From positions 1 through 64,000 of the forward strand of contig BNBP01000005.1 of assembly GCA_014656015.1 (NCBI GenBank): a stretch of 64,000 bases of DNA. The letters run 5' to 3'. Of the stretch, positions 1-10,546 are shown one piece after another. A model generated the notes under the pieces. The model did not search any database and was not told the origin of the DNA. It worked only from the letters and a program-made list of their open reading frames with translations. The position numbers and the translations under genes were made by a program. Origin of the DNA: Streptomyces griseoaurantiacus (GTDB lineage Bacteria; Actinomycetota; Actinomycetes; Streptomycetales; Streptomycetaceae). Position 1 is the first letter of the stretch. Each line of letters begins with the position of its first letter.

Positions 1-1320
1 GGCCACCATCGCCCCCAGCCCGGGCACGGCGGCGGCCGCCGGCGCGGGAGCAGGCGCGGGCGCGGGAGCCGGGGCCGGGGCGGGCATCGCGGAGGCCTGC
101 GCCGCCAGCCCCCGTGTCCCCGCCCCGTTCGTCTCGCTCACCAGGCGGTCCACCGCCGCCGTCCCCGAGCTGTAGCCCGCGCTCCTCGGAGCCGCCGCGT
201 CCGTGCCGGTGCCGTAGAGGACCTGCTCCATCCCGGTCACCAGCCGGCGCACGTCCACCTCGGGGCGCACCACCAGGCGCAGGAAGCGGCTGGAGGAGCC
301 GATCTTGTTGCCGCACTCGCGCACCAGGACGCGGTGGCCGGTGAGCAGCCGGTCACGCACGACGGTGCCCTCCGCGCCCAGCGGAAGCCGGACGAACAGG
401 AAGTTGCCCTGCGAGGGATACACCGTCAGGCCGGGGAGCCGCTCGAGCCGCCGGCCCATGTCGACGCGGTCCTGCCGCACCTGCCGCAGGCTCGCCTCGT
501 ACTCGGCGCCGTGCTTCCGCAGCATGAACACCACGTGCTCGGCGAAGGAGTTGAGGTTCCACTTCGGCAGCATCGAGCGGATCCGGCCCGCGAGCGCGGG
601 GTTGGCCACGAGGTAGCCGAAGCGGATGCCGTGCAGCCCGAAGTTCTTGCCGAGGCTGCGCAGCACGATCACGTTGGGCCGCAGTATCGCGTCCTGGACG
701 GTGCTCGGGTCGCCCTCCACGTCGGCGAACTCCAGGAAGGACTCGTCGATCACGATGAGGTCGAGGTCGGCCATCGTGTCCATGAAGTCCACCAGCGCCT
801 GCCGGGGCAGGAACCCGCCGTCGGGGTTGTTCGGATTGCAGATCACGGCGACCCGCGAGCCGCGCTTGCGCAGGAACGCGGAGTACTGGCCGAGGTCGAG
901 GGCGAAACCGCCGGACTCCTGCAGCGGGAACATGTCGACCCGCTTGCCCGTCTCCATCGGCTGGTCGGTCCACCGCCCGAAGGTGGGCACGGGCACGGCG
1001 AGCGACTCGGAGACCAGCAGATGGTCGATCCAGGTGATCAGTTCCGTGGAGCCGTTGCCCATCGCCACGCAGGCGGGGGGCAGTTGGAGCAGCTCGCACA
1101 GCTCGGCGGTGATGGTGTCGGCGCCGCTCGGGTAGTACGTGAGGATGTCCCGCAGCCGGCCCGCCAGTTCCTCGAACATGGCGGGGGTGGGGAAGTACGG
1201 ATTGCAGGGGATGCAGAAGTCCACCGGCTTGGCGCCGTCGCCGCCCTCGCGCGTCAGCGCGGCCATCGAGGGGCTGTGTGCCGCGGAGCCGCGGAACAAC
1301 GAGGTGACGTTGTCGGCCAT
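1..1320 (-). CDS. PLP-dependent aminotransferase, HisC-like (3' end outside window)
   Basis: Fold-type I PLP enzyme resembling histidinol-phosphate aminotransferases; the substrate is not known. The 440 visible residues contain the PLP lysine at about K225 in SLGKNFGLHGIRFGY and the upstream CNPNNPDGG cofactor-binding segment. The ATG start is preceded by GGAGG about 12 bases upstream. After the catalytic domain comes a linker and a run of about nine Ala-Pro pairs followed by alanines, and the frame is still open at the window edge. That low-complexity tail is not part of normal HisC and may join the enzyme to a further segment outside the window. It lies downstream of a secreted aldose epimerase on the same strand, separated by a strong hairpin, so it is probably its own unit. 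Confidence 0.8.
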   Translation of the reverse strand, partial: MADNVTSLFRGSAAHSPSMAALTREGGDGAKPVDFCIPCNPYFPTPAMFEELAGRLRDILTYYPSGADTITAELCELLQLPPACVAMGNGSTELITWIDHLLVSESLAVPVPTFGRWTDQPMETGKRVDMFPLQESGGFALDLGQYSAFLRKRGSRVAVICNPNNPDGGFLPRQALVDFMDTMADLDLIVIDESFLEFADVEGDPSTVQDAILRPNVIVLRSLGKNFGLHGIRFGYLVANPALAGRIRSMLPKWNLNSFAEHVVFMLRKHGAEYEASLRQVRQDRVDMGRRLERLPGLTVYPSQGNFLFVRLPLGAEGTVVRDRLLTGHRVLVRECGNKIGSSSRFLRLVVRPEVDVRRLVTGMEQVLYGTGTDAAAPRSAGYSSGTAAVDRLVSETNGAGTRGLAAQASAMPAPAPAPAPAPAPAPAAAAVPGLGAMVA

Positions 1321-1372
1321 GGAGCCTTCGAACCTCCGTATGGGGGCGGGCCGGGCGGGCCCGTCACGTTGT

Positions 1373-1404
1373 GGGCGGCCCGTGCGGGGGAGCACGGGCC
1401 GCCC
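1373..1404 (-). terminator. Hairpin terminator after secreted aldose epimerase
   Basis: Perfect 13-bp inverted repeat (GGGCGGCCCGTGC and its complement) around a 6-base loop. It lies between the epimerase stop and the aminotransferase start. There is no U-tract, as is usual in Streptomyces. Confidence 0.7.
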
Positions 1405-1464
1405 AGTCATACGGATGCGGCGGCGTCCACGTTCAACGCCCGTAGAGGGTCGACTTCGCCCCGT

Positions 1465-2634
1465 TCAGCGCCCCGCGCCGAAGGAGTGGATCGTCGTCGT
1501 GCGGTACGTCTGCCCCGGCCGCAGCACGGTCGAGGGGAACGAGGGCCGGTTCGGGGAGTCCGGGAAGTGCTGGGTCTCCAGGGCGAGCGCGTCGCCCTGC
1601 CGGTAGGTGCGCCCGGAGGTGCCGACGAGCGTGCCGTCGAGGAAGTTGCCGGAGTAGAACTGCAGTCCCGGCTGGTCGGTGGCGATCTTCAGGAGGCGCC
1701 CGGAGGAGGGGTCGCGCAGGGTGGCCACGTGCTCGGGCTCGCGGGTGATGCCCTTGTCCAGGACCCAGTTGTGGTCGTAGCCCTTGGCGGTGACCTGCTG
1801 GGGGTGGCCCTCGCGCAGATCGCGGCCGATCGTCTTGGCCCGCCGGAAGTCGAAGGGCGTGCCGGCCACGCGCGCGAGTTCACCGGTGGGGATGAGACCC
1901 GCGTCGGTGGGGGTGTACCGGCTCGCGGCCAGGGTCAGCTCGTGGTCGTAGACGGAGCCGCTGCCCTCGCCGGCGAGGTTGAAGTAGGTGTGGTTGGTGA
2001 GGTTGACGACGGTGGCCCTGTCGGTGGTGGCGAGGTAGTCGACGCGCCACTCGCCGTGCCGGTTCAGGGTGTAGGTGACCTGGACCTTGAGCGTGCCAGG
2101 GAAGCCCTCCTCGCCGTCCACGCTGGTGTAGTACATGTGCAGACCCACGTCCGCGCCCCGGGTGAACGGCTCGACGTCCCACACCCGCTTGTCGAAGCCG
2201 TTCGCGCCGCCGTGCAGGGTGTTCTCGCCGTCGTTGACGGAGAGCTGGTACGTCCTGCCGTCGAGGGTGAAGCGGCCCTTGGCGATGCGGTTGCCGTAGC
2301 GGCCGATGGTGGCGCCGAAGTACGGGCTGCCCGCGACGTAGTCGGCGACGTTGTCGAAGCCCAGGGAGACGTTCGTGTACCGGCCGTGCCGGTCGGGGAT
2401 CTCCAGGGACTGGACGATGCCGCCGTAGTCGAGGACCTTCAGCCGGGTCGTGCCGTTCTCCAGCGACCAGCGGTGGACCTTGGTGCCGTCGGCGAGCCTG
2501 CCGAAGAGCTCCTTCACGGGCTTCCTGCCTCTCGAGGACGACGGCGAGGCCGAGGCGCGGGCGGTTCCGGCGGCCGCCGCGGTGAGGCCCGCGGCGGCGG
2601 CGGTCGACAGGACGGTGCGTCTGCTCATGTCCAT
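1465..2634 (-). CDS. Aldose 1-epimerase, Tat-exported
   Basis: Galactose-mutarotase family enzyme interconverting alpha and beta anomers of free sugars. The 389-residue protein begins with a twin-arginine signal (MSRRTVLSTAAAAGL, then Ala-rich to about residue 28), so the mature enzyme should act outside the membrane. Family hallmarks seen are LHGGANGFDKRVW, NLTNHTYFNLAGEG and, near the C-terminus, ETQHFPDSPN with the catalytic Glu. The first ATG (MDMSRR) is chosen because AGGAG lies about 8 bases upstream. It sits just downstream of a sugar ABC transporter operon, which suggests it prepares anomers for uptake. A second, cytoplasmic paralogue is encoded at 19076-20059. Confidence 0.92.
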   Translation of the reverse strand: MDMSRRTVLSTAAAAGLTAAAAGTARASASPSSSRGRKPVKELFGRLADGTKVHRWSLENGTTRLKVLDYGGIVQSLEIPDRHGRYTNVSLGFDNVADYVAGSPYFGATIGRYGNRIAKGRFTLDGRTYQLSVNDGENTLHGGANGFDKRVWDVEPFTRGADVGLHMYYTSVDGEEGFPGTLKVQVTYTLNRHGEWRVDYLATTDRATVVNLTNHTYFNLAGEGSGSVYDHELTLAASRYTPTDAGLIPTGELARVAGTPFDFRRAKTIGRDLREGHPQQVTAKGYDHNWVLDKGITREPEHVATLRDPSSGRLLKIATDQPGLQFYSGNFLDGTLVGTSGRTYRQGDALALETQHFPDSPNRPSFPSTVLRPGQTYRTTTIHSFGAGR

Positions 2635-2657
2635 GGTGCGGCTCCTGCCAAAAGAGC

Positions 2658-2682
2658 GGGCCCCGCCGCGGTGGCGGGGCCC
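2658..2682 (-). terminator. Hairpin after sugar ABC transporter operon
   Basis: Perfect 10-bp inverted repeat (GGGCCCCGCC, 5-base loop) between the permease stop and the epimerase start. It may end the transporter transcript or only reduce read-through into the epimerase gene. Confidence 0.65.
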
Positions 2683-2692
2683 GAGTCGAGGA

Positions 2693-3933
2693 TTACGAAC
2701 CGGACTTGCGCTTGTTCCACACGTCGAAGCCGACCGCCGCCAGGAGCACCAGGCCCTTGATGACCTGCTGCCAGTCGGTGCCGATGCCGACGAGGTTCAT
2801 ACCGTTGTTCAGCACGCCCAGGACGAGACCACCGATGATCGCGCCGAGGACCGTGCCCACGCCGCCGCTCATCGACGCGCCGCCGATGAACGAGGCCGCG
2901 ATGGCCTCCAGCTCGAAGTTGAGGCCGGCCTTGGGCGAGGCCGCGTTGAAGCGGGCGGCGAAGACCAGACCCGCCAGGGCCGCGAGCATGCCCATGTTCA
3001 GGAAGACCAGGAAGACGACCTTCTTGTCCTTCACGCCCGACAGCTTCGCCGCCGGCAGGTTGCCGCCGATCGCGTAGACGTGCCGGCCGATGATCGCGTT
3101 GCGCATCAGGTAGCCGAAGCCCACCACCAGCACACCGAGGATGATCAGCACCACCGGGGCGCCCTTGTAGCTGGCGAGCAGCAGCGTCACGACGAGGACG
3201 GCGGCGATCAGCGCCACCAGCTTCGTCAGGAACATCTTGGTGGGCAGGACGTCGAGGTCGAACTCCAGCTGGCGCCTGCGGTCACGGACCTCCTGGTACA
3301 CCACGAAGGCGATGACCACGAGACCCAGCAGGACGGTCAGGTTGTGGTAGTTGGTGTCCGGGCCGACCTCCGGCAGGAAGCCGTTGGAGGCCTTCTGCAG
3401 TCCCTCGGGGAACGGGCCGAGGGTCTGCCCCTTGAGGACGATCTCGGTCAGACCGCGGAACAGCAGCATCCCGGCGAGGGTGACGATGAACGACGGTATG
3501 CCGAGATAGGCGATGAAGAACCCCTGCAGCGAGCCCGCGGCGGCGCCCAGGAGCAGGCACAGCACCACGGCCAGCGGCCAGGGCACGTCGTGCCTGACCA
3601 TGAGCACGGCCGCCGCCGCGCCCACGAACGCCGTCAGCGAACCGACCGACAGGTCGATGTGACCGGCGATGATCACCAGCATCATGCCGATCGCGAGGAT
3701 CAGGATGTAGCTGTTCTGCAGCACCAGGTTGGAGACGTTGCGCGGCAGCAGCAGGTCGCCGTCGGTCCACACCTCGAAGAGGACGACGATCAGGCCGAGC
3801 GCGATCAGCATGCCGTACTGGCGCATGTTGCGCCGCATGCCGTCCACGAGCAGCTTCAGCAGGCTGTCGCCCGCGGCCGCGCCGCCCTTGCCCGGCGGCG
3901 CGGGCGCCGGGGTCTTCTCGGTGACATCCGTGC

Positions 3934-3937
<4 letters not shown>
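2693..3937 (-). CDS. Sugar ABC transporter permease (GguB/XylH type)
   Basis: Inner-membrane permease of a monosaccharide ABC importer. The 414-residue protein has about ten hydrophobic segments and family features such as [32 protein letters not shown] and [19 protein letters not shown], which are typical of the XylH/RbsC/GguB class. The ATG start overlaps the stop of the upstream ATPase gene in an ATGA, which indicates translational coupling. The frame is open further upstream, but that stretch is antisense reading of the ATPase gene and is not used. An unusually long loop (about residues 150-240) between transmembrane segments is common in the larger GguB-like permeases. Confidence 0.92.
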
Positions 3938-5493
<1,556 letters not shown>

Positions 5494-5536
5494 GGTCGTG
5501 CCTTTCAATCCGTAGGGATCAGTGGGGACGAGCGGG

Positions 5537-6649
5537 TCAGTTCAGGTCGCCCTCGGTGTAGTAGCCGCCGCCGATCAGGACCTTCTTGTAGTTGGTCTTG
5601 TCCACGCTCACCGGCTGGAGCAGGTAGGCGGGGACGACCTTGACGCCGTTGTCGTACGACTTGGTGTCGTTGACCTCGGCCTTCTTGCCGTGCAGCGAGT
5701 CGTCCACCATGTTCGCGGTGACCTTGGCGAGCTTGCGCGAGTCCTTGTAGATGGACATGGACTGCTGGCCGGAGATGATCGACTTCACCGAGGCGACCTC
5801 GGCGTCCTGGCCGGTGACGACCGGCAGCGGCTTGTCCTTCGAGCCGTAGTCGTCCGACTTGAGCGCGGACAGGATGCCGATGGAGATGCCGTCGTACGGG
5901 GAGAGCACCGCGTCGACCCGGCGGTGCTTGTACGCGGAGGTCAGGATGTCGTCCATGCGCTTCTGCGCCGTGCCGCCGTCCCAGCGCAGGGTGGTGACCT
6001 GGTTGAGCGCGGTCTGCTTGGACTGGACGACGAGCTGCTTCTTGTCGATGTACGGCTGGAGCACGCTCATCGCGCCCTTGAAGAAGTAGCGGGTGTTGTT
6101 GTCGTCGTTGGAGCCGGCGAACAGCTCGATGTTGAAGGGGCCCTTCTTCGATCCGTCCTTGAGGCCCAGCTTGTCCAGGATGTAGGTGCCCTGGAGGCGG
6201 CCGACCTTCTCGTTGTCGAAGGAGGCGTAGTAGTCGACGTTCTTGGTGCCGAGGATCAGGCGGTCGTAGGAGATGACCGGGATGTCCGCGTCGGCGGCCT
6301 GCTGGAGCACGTTGTTGAGCGACTTGTTGTCGATCGCCGCGATCACCAGGGCCTTGACGCCCTGGGTGATGAGGTTCTCGATCTGGGAGACCTGCTGGTC
6401 CGGGTCGTCCTCGCCGTAGACGAGCTTGGTCTTGTACCCCTTGGCCTGCATCTCCTTGACGACGTACTTGCCGTCGTAGATCCAGCGCTCGGAGGACTTG
6501 GTCGGCATCGCGATGCCGATGGTCCCGCCCTTGGCGTCGTCCTTGCCTTCCTTGCTGCCACCGTCACTGTCCTGGCCGCAGGCGGTCAGGGTCAGGGCGA
6601 GGGTGGCGACCGAGGCGATCGCGGCTACTGCGGCTCTGCGAGTGGTCAT
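5537..6649 (-). CDS. Sugar-binding lipoprotein (ChvE type)
   Basis: Extracytoplasmic sugar receptor of the ABC importer. The 370-residue precursor has a basic N-terminus, a hydrophobic core and the lipobox LTAC at about residue 20, followed by a Gly/Ser/Lys/Asp-rich linker, so it is lipid-anchored. The periplasmic-binding fold is supported by [38 protein letters not shown] and the late segment [16 protein letters not shown], which match ChvE/XylF-like receptors. Xylose, arabinose, galactose or fucose are the usual ligands. The start is the ATG at MTTRR, with AAGGA about 8 bases upstream; an ATG 9 bases earlier is poorly spaced. Confidence 0.92.
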   Translation of the reverse strand: MTTRRAAVAAIASVATLALTLTACGQDSDGGSKEGKDDAKGGTIGIAMPTKSSERWIYDGKYVVKEMQAKGYKTKLVYGEDDPDQQVSQIENLITQGVKALVIAAIDNKSLNNVLQQAADADIPVISYDRLILGTKNVDYYASFDNEKVGRLQGTYILDKLGLKDGSKKGPFNIELFAGSNDDNNTRYFFKGAMSVLQPYIDKKQLVVQSKQTALNQVTTLRWDGGTAQKRMDDILTSAYKHRRVDAVLSPYDGISIGILSALKSDDYGSKDKPLPVVTGQDAEVASVKSIISGQQSMSIYKDSRKLAKVTANMVDDSLHGKKAEVNDTKSYDNGVKVVPAYLLQPVSVDKTNYKKVLIGGGYYTEGDLN

Positions 6650-6798
6650 GATGAACATCCTTGGCGTCAGGCTCAGTTGGGGCGCCGTCCGGCTCTCCGA
6701 TGGGACTTGTGCGGAGGACGGTACGAGGGAGGATCCAGGCGAGTGTGTGGGATTCTGCGCGACTGTGTCGCCTTGTGAGAAGAGATTTTTCGGGAATG

Positions 6799-7767
6799 TT
6801 ATGCGCCGGTGTCGAAGCGTCGGAGCGAACCCGGCATCCGGGACCCGAGGGCCGCCATGCCGGTGTCCGCGCCGTGCCGGGCGAGCAGGTCCAGCGCGAG
6901 CCGGCCGCGGCGCACCCGCTCCTTGGCAGTGGCCAGGGTGACCTCCCGCAACTGGTGTCCGTAGGGGTAGATTCCGGGCGCCTTGGACAGCCCGAACTTC
7001 AGGTAGATCGGGGCGCCCCGGCGGATCAGCTCGGCCACCTCGTACATCCGCACATAGCCGCCCAGATCGTCCGGTGCCTCGATGTACATGTCCATCGGGG
7101 CGCCCGAGACCCGGCGGATCTCCGTGAGGTGGTCCAGGGTCAGATCGCTGGGCACGTTGACCGAGTCCGCGCCGAGGCGCTCGTACACGGCGAACGAGGC
7201 CGGGTTGACGGGGCCGATCAACGCGGAGACCTTGAGCGTGGTGTCGGCCGGGATGATGCCCTGCGCGCGTGCCCGGTGCAGCGTCCACAGCACCCCCTCG
7301 TCGGCCACCAGGAGGCACTTCACGCCGAGTTCGGTGGCGCGTACGGCGTCCTCCAGGCAGCCGGCCACCGCGTCGTGCCCCCGGGCCCGCAGGCCGCCGC
7401 CGTTGGAGTCGGTGCGCACCGAGGCCCCGATGTCCCAGGTGCCGCGCGGCCCGGTGAACAGGCACAGCTCGATGTCACGTTCGGCGGTGGCCTCGACCAT
7501 CTCGGTGATCTCGGCGTCCGTCAGCATCCACACGCCGCTGCCCTGGCTGATCCGGTGGATCGGCACGTCGAGCCGGGACGCCTCCTTCAGGACCACGGCG
7601 AGCGCCTCCGGGCCCTCGCAGGAGGGCACCTCGGTGCGCCACCGGCCGCCGTCGGGGAAGGCGTGCGGCGAGGCGTCGGCGGGGGACAGGGCGGGAGCGT
7701 CCAGGCCGAGCGCGGCCAGTGCCTGCTCGGCGGGTCGACGGGCCGCCGTGGGGGAAGGGTCGGTCAC
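6799..7767 (-). CDS. TIM-barrel protein resembling peptidase U32 family
   Basis: I do not recognise a firm function. The 322-residue protein has alternating beta/alpha character and segments ([50 protein letters not shown]) that recall the barrel of U32-family proteins, often annotated as peptidases but also acting on RNA or cofactors. The GTG start is chosen over longer open frames because AAGGA lies 7 bases upstream. It is flanked by a sugar receptor gene and sugar-acid-type enzymes on the same strand, so a catabolic role is equally possible. A short upstream frame overlaps its start. Confidence 0.7.
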   Translation of the reverse strand: MTDPSPTAARRPAEQALAALGLDAPALSPADASPHAFPDGGRWRTEVPSCEGPEALAVVLKEASRLDVPIHRISQGSGVWMLTDAEITEMVEATAERDIELCLFTGPRGTWDIGASVRTDSNGGGLRARGHDAVAGCLEDAVRATELGVKCLLVADEGVLWTLHRARAQGIIPADTTLKVSALIGPVNPASFAVYERLGADSVNVPSDLTLDHLTEIRRVSGAPMDMYIEAPDDLGGYVRMYEVAELIRRGAPIYLKFGLSKAPGIYPYGHQLREVTLATAKERVRRGRLALDLLARHGADTGMAALGSRMPGSLRRFDTGA

Positions 7768-7808
7768 GAGGTGTCCTTCATGTGCGTCATGTGCGTCATG
7801 TGCGTCAC
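7764..7808 (-). other. Possible leader peptide ORF with Met-Thr-His repeats
   Basis: A 14-codon frame (M-T-H three times, then MKDTS) whose TGA overlaps the GTG start of the TIM-barrel gene in a GTGA, the same coupling seen at real gene junctions here. It is built from the tandem 9-mer at 7779-7814. It has no obvious ribosome-binding site of its own, so it may be chance. Confidence 0.3.
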
Positions 7809-7814
7809 GTGCGT
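7779..7814. repeat. Tandem 9-bp repeat, four copies
   Basis: Four head-to-tail copies of CATGTGCGT (the last has one change), directly upstream of the TIM-barrel gene's ribosome-binding site. The rest of the 290-base gap to 8057 holds a second simple repeat, GGGACTGC three times near 7970-7993, and no gene that I can see. Confidence 0.85.
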
Positions 7815-8057
7815 GCGTCTGGGGCTTCGGGGGTCCGGGGACCGCGGCGGGCCCGGTGCGGGTGGGCCCTTGTTCGGTATGTCGGACGCGGTTCGCGAGG
7901 GAGGGGACGGCTGGGCGACGGGGGCGGGGCGGGTGGTGGGTCGACGGATGGCGGGTCACGGGCGGGACTGCGGGACTGCGGGACTGCGGGCCGTGCGCCG
8001 GTACGGAGCCGTCAGGCCGCCGCGTACCGGCGCACGGGTGGCGGCCGGCTCAGGGAG

Positions 8058-9110
8058 CTACGGTCGCAACAGCACCTTGCCCACCTTCGGGTCCCCGGAC
8101 CCCACCAGTTCGATGGCGCGGGGGAATTCCTCCAGCGGCAGTTCGTGGCTGACCAGGGGCAGCGGATCCAGCAGGCCCGCTCCGAAGACCCGGACCGTGT
8201 GGGCCCACGCCTCCGGGGGCGCCCCGAACACGGTGTGCACCTCCAGTTGCCGTACGACGAGGTCGGTCGGGTCGAGCCCCTCGGCGCCGGGTGCCGGGAT
8301 GCCGGTCAGCACCAGCCGCCCGCCGCGCCGCAGCAGGGCGGCGGCGGTGCGCGCGGCGTCGGCGGAGCCGGCGGTCTCGATCACGACGTCGAAGTCGTCC
8401 GGGAGTGCTTCGTCCTTGGTGCGGAAATCGGTGGCGCCGAACTCCCGGGACAGGGACTCGCGGTCGCGGCGGGTGCCCACCACGAGCAGTTCCCCGGGCG
8501 AGCCCGCCCGCAGGAACTGCGCCGCGAACATGCCGAGCGTGCCGGTGCCGACCACCGCGACCCGCTCGCCCGGCCGCGCCCCCGCCTTGAGCGCGGCGGC
8601 GGCCACGCAGGCGGCGGGTTCGAGCAGGGCGGCGGCCGTCAGGTCCGCGTCCTCGGGCAGGACGTGCAGCAGCCGGGCCGGCAGGGTCAGGGTGGCGGCC
8701 ATCGCGCCGGGCTCGGTGAACCCGGTCTCCTCGTACCCGGCCGTGCACAGCGTGGTCTCGCCCGCGTGGCAGCGGTCGCAGACCTGGCAGTTGCGGAACC
8801 CCTCGCCGACGACCTTGCGGCCCACCAGGGACCGAGGCACCCCGGCGCCGACGGCGGCCACGGTGCCGGACCACTCGTGGCCCGGGGTGAGCGGGTAACG
8901 GACGTACCCCTCGGGCCGGTTGCCCTGGTAGACCTCGCGGTCGCTGCCGCAGATGCCCACGGCGTGCACCGCGACCAGGGCCTCGCCGGGCCCGGGGTCC
9001 CGCGGCTCGTGCGGGACGAGCCGGTGGGCGCCGGGCGCCTCCACGACGACGGCGCTGCCGGTGCCGCCGGTGCTCCCGGCGGCGGTGCCGTGCGGGCCGG
9101 CGGCAGTCAT
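8058..9110 (-). CDS. Zinc-dependent alcohol/sugar dehydrogenase (MDR family)
   Basis: Medium-chain NAD(P)-dependent dehydrogenase of 350 residues. Visible features are ICGSDREVY with the catalytic-zinc Cys, the GHEW motif, the structural-zinc cysteines in CQVCDRCHAGETTLC, and the Rossmann segment VAVVGTGTLGMFAAQF. The substrate is likely a polyol, sugar or sugar acid, given the neighbours. The ATG start overlaps the stop of the upstream dehydratase gene (ATGA), so the two are co-translated. An alternative start 45 bases upstream lies inside that gene and is not favoured. Confidence 0.88.
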   Translation of the reverse strand: MTAAGPHGTAAGSTGGTGSAVVVEAPGAHRLVPHEPRDPGPGEALVAVHAVGICGSDREVYQGNRPEGYVRYPLTPGHEWSGTVAAVGAGVPRSLVGRKVVGEGFRNCQVCDRCHAGETTLCTAGYEETGFTEPGAMAATLTLPARLLHVLPEDADLTAAALLEPAACVAAAALKAGARPGERVAVVGTGTLGMFAAQFLRAGSPGELLVVGTRRDRESLSREFGATDFRTKDEALPDDFDVVIETAGSADAARTAAALLRRGGRLVLTGIPAPGAEGLDPTDLVVRQLEVHTVFGAPPEAWAHTVRVFGAGLLDPLPLVSHELPLEEFPRAIELVGSGDPKVGKVLLRP

Positions 9111-10273
9111 CGACCGGCCGCCTTCGGCGCGCGCTTCTCCCAGCCCTCGGCCCACAGGTCGAACCGGGCCTGCTGCTGCGGGAACTCGGCCGCCGCGTCC
9201 ACGTCCAGCTCGACGCCGAGGCCGGGGGCGTCGGAGAGGTGGAAGCAGCCGTCCTCCGGGTCCACCTGCGGGGCACCCTTGACGACCTTCTTGATCTCCG
9301 CGTCCGCGAAGTCGTTGAAGTGCTCAAGGATCTTGAAGTTCGGGGAGGTGAAGCCGACCTGGAGGGAGGCCGCGGTGAGCACCGGGCCGCCCACGTTGTG
9401 CGGGGCCACGAGCATGTAGTGGGTCTCGGCGGTGGCGGCGAGCTTGCGGGTCTCCCAGATGCCGCCGATGTGGCCGACGTCGGGCTGGAGGATGTCGACG
9501 GCCTGGCTCTCGAACAGCTCGCGGAACTCGATCCGGTCGTGGATGCGCTCACCGGTGGCGACCGGGAGGTCCACCTTGGCGGCGACCTTCTCCAGCGCCT
9601 TCAGGTTCTCCGGCGGCACCGGCTCCTCCAGCCAGGCCGGCTTGAAGGGGGCCATCTCCTTGGCGAGCCGGACGGCGGTGGCGGGGGAGAAGCGGCCGTG
9701 CATCTCCAGCATCAGCTCGGCGTCCGGCCCGATGGCGTCCCGCACGGCCTCGATGAGGGAGACGGCGTAGTTCGTCTGCCGCTGGTCCAGCTCGAAGTGG
9801 CCGGTGCCGAAGGGGTCGATCTTCAGCGCCCGGTACCCGCGCTCCATGACCCCGCGCGCGGCCTTGTGGTACGCCTCCGGCGTGCGCTCGGTGGTGTACC
9901 AGCCGTTGGCGTAGGCCTTGACCCTGTCGGTCACCCTGCCGCCCAGGAGCTGCCAGACGGGGACGCCGAGGGCCTTGCCCTTGATGTCCCAGCAGGCCAT
10001 CTCGACGACGGCGATACCGGACATCACGATCTCGCCCGCGCGCCCGTAGTCGCCGTACTTCATGCGGCGCACGAGGTCCTCGACAGCGAACGGGTCCGAG
10101 CCGAGAATGTGGTTCGCCTCGGCCTCGCGGAGGTATCCGATCAGCGCGTCGGTGTGGCCCAGCATCCGGGTCTCGCCGACGCCGGTGATCCCCTCGTCGG
10201 TGTGCACCTGGACGTAGGTCAGGTTGCGCCAGGGCGTCCCGACCACGTGTGTGCTGATTCCGGTGATGCGCAC
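9107..10273 (-). CDS. Sugar-acid dehydratase, enolase superfamily (mandelate racemase group)
   Basis: Member of the mandelate racemase/muconate-lactonizing group, most like D-galactonate-type dehydratases. The 388 residues carry YRALKIDPFG (general base Lys), ELMLEMHGRF and WLEEPVPPEN (metal ligands), VATGERIHDR and a late VAPHNVGGPV with the catalytic His. The likely reaction is loss of water from an aldonic acid to give a 2-keto-3-deoxy acid. The GTG start has AGAGG about 9 bases upstream. It is the first gene of the dehydratase-dehydrogenase pair. A repeated AT(A/T)TCGAAC element lies in its leader, a plausible repressor site. Confidence 0.88.
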   Translation of the reverse strand: MRITGISTHVVGTPWRNLTYVQVHTDEGITGVGETRMLGHTDALIGYLREAEANHILGSDPFAVEDLVRRMKYGDYGRAGEIVMSGIAVVEMACWDIKGKALGVPVWQLLGGRVTDRVKAYANGWYTTERTPEAYHKAARGVMERGYRALKIDPFGTGHFELDQRQTNYAVSLIEAVRDAIGPDAELMLEMHGRFSPATAVRLAKEMAPFKPAWLEEPVPPENLKALEKVAAKVDLPVATGERIHDRIEFRELFESQAVDILQPDVGHIGGIWETRKLAATAETHYMLVAPHNVGGPVLTAASLQVGFTSPNFKILEHFNDFADAEIKKVVKGAPQVDPEDGCFHLSDAPGLGVELDVDAAAEFPQQQARFDLWAEGWEKRAPKAAGR

Positions 10274-10292
10274 GGCTCTTGCCTCTCGGTTT

Positions 10293-10320
10293 GTTCGATA
10301 TCTCGTCACACGTTCGAAAT
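10293..10320 (-). promoter_or_regulatory. Direct-repeat candidate operator upstream of dehydratase gene
   Basis: Read on the minus strand, ATTTCGAAC and ATATCGAAC form two direct repeats with a 19-base period, 20-47 bases upstream of the dehydratase start. The TCGAAC core resembles GntR/IclR-type sites controlling sugar-acid genes. No regulator gene is adjacent in this window. Confidence 0.45.
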
Positions 10321-10546
10321 GTTGGCGTGACAGTAAGGACGCGGCGGGGGGAGTGTCAATGGGTCGCGCACGAGAGAGACGGGGGAATTTCGCCGGTATG
10401 CCGCGCTCGCCGCCCAAGGGGCCGGGAAACGGGCGCGGCAGACGGGGCGTCAGGTCACGAACCGGTCGCGGACCGGCCCTTCCCTACACAACTTTCACAG
10501 CAGTCCCTGGGCAAGCGCGGTGGGGGGAACCTAGTCTTCCGGCGAC

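Noticed and set aside
334..2760. Long plus-strand open frame across the aminotransferase and epimerase
   Set aside because: It is the antisense of two well-recognised minus-strand genes; its composition (Val/Glu/Gly/His-rich, no domain) is typical of GC-skew shadows.
7970..7993. GGGACTGC triplet repeat read as a CRISPR-like array
   Set aside because: Units are contiguous without spacers and only 8 bases long; it is a simple tandem repeat.
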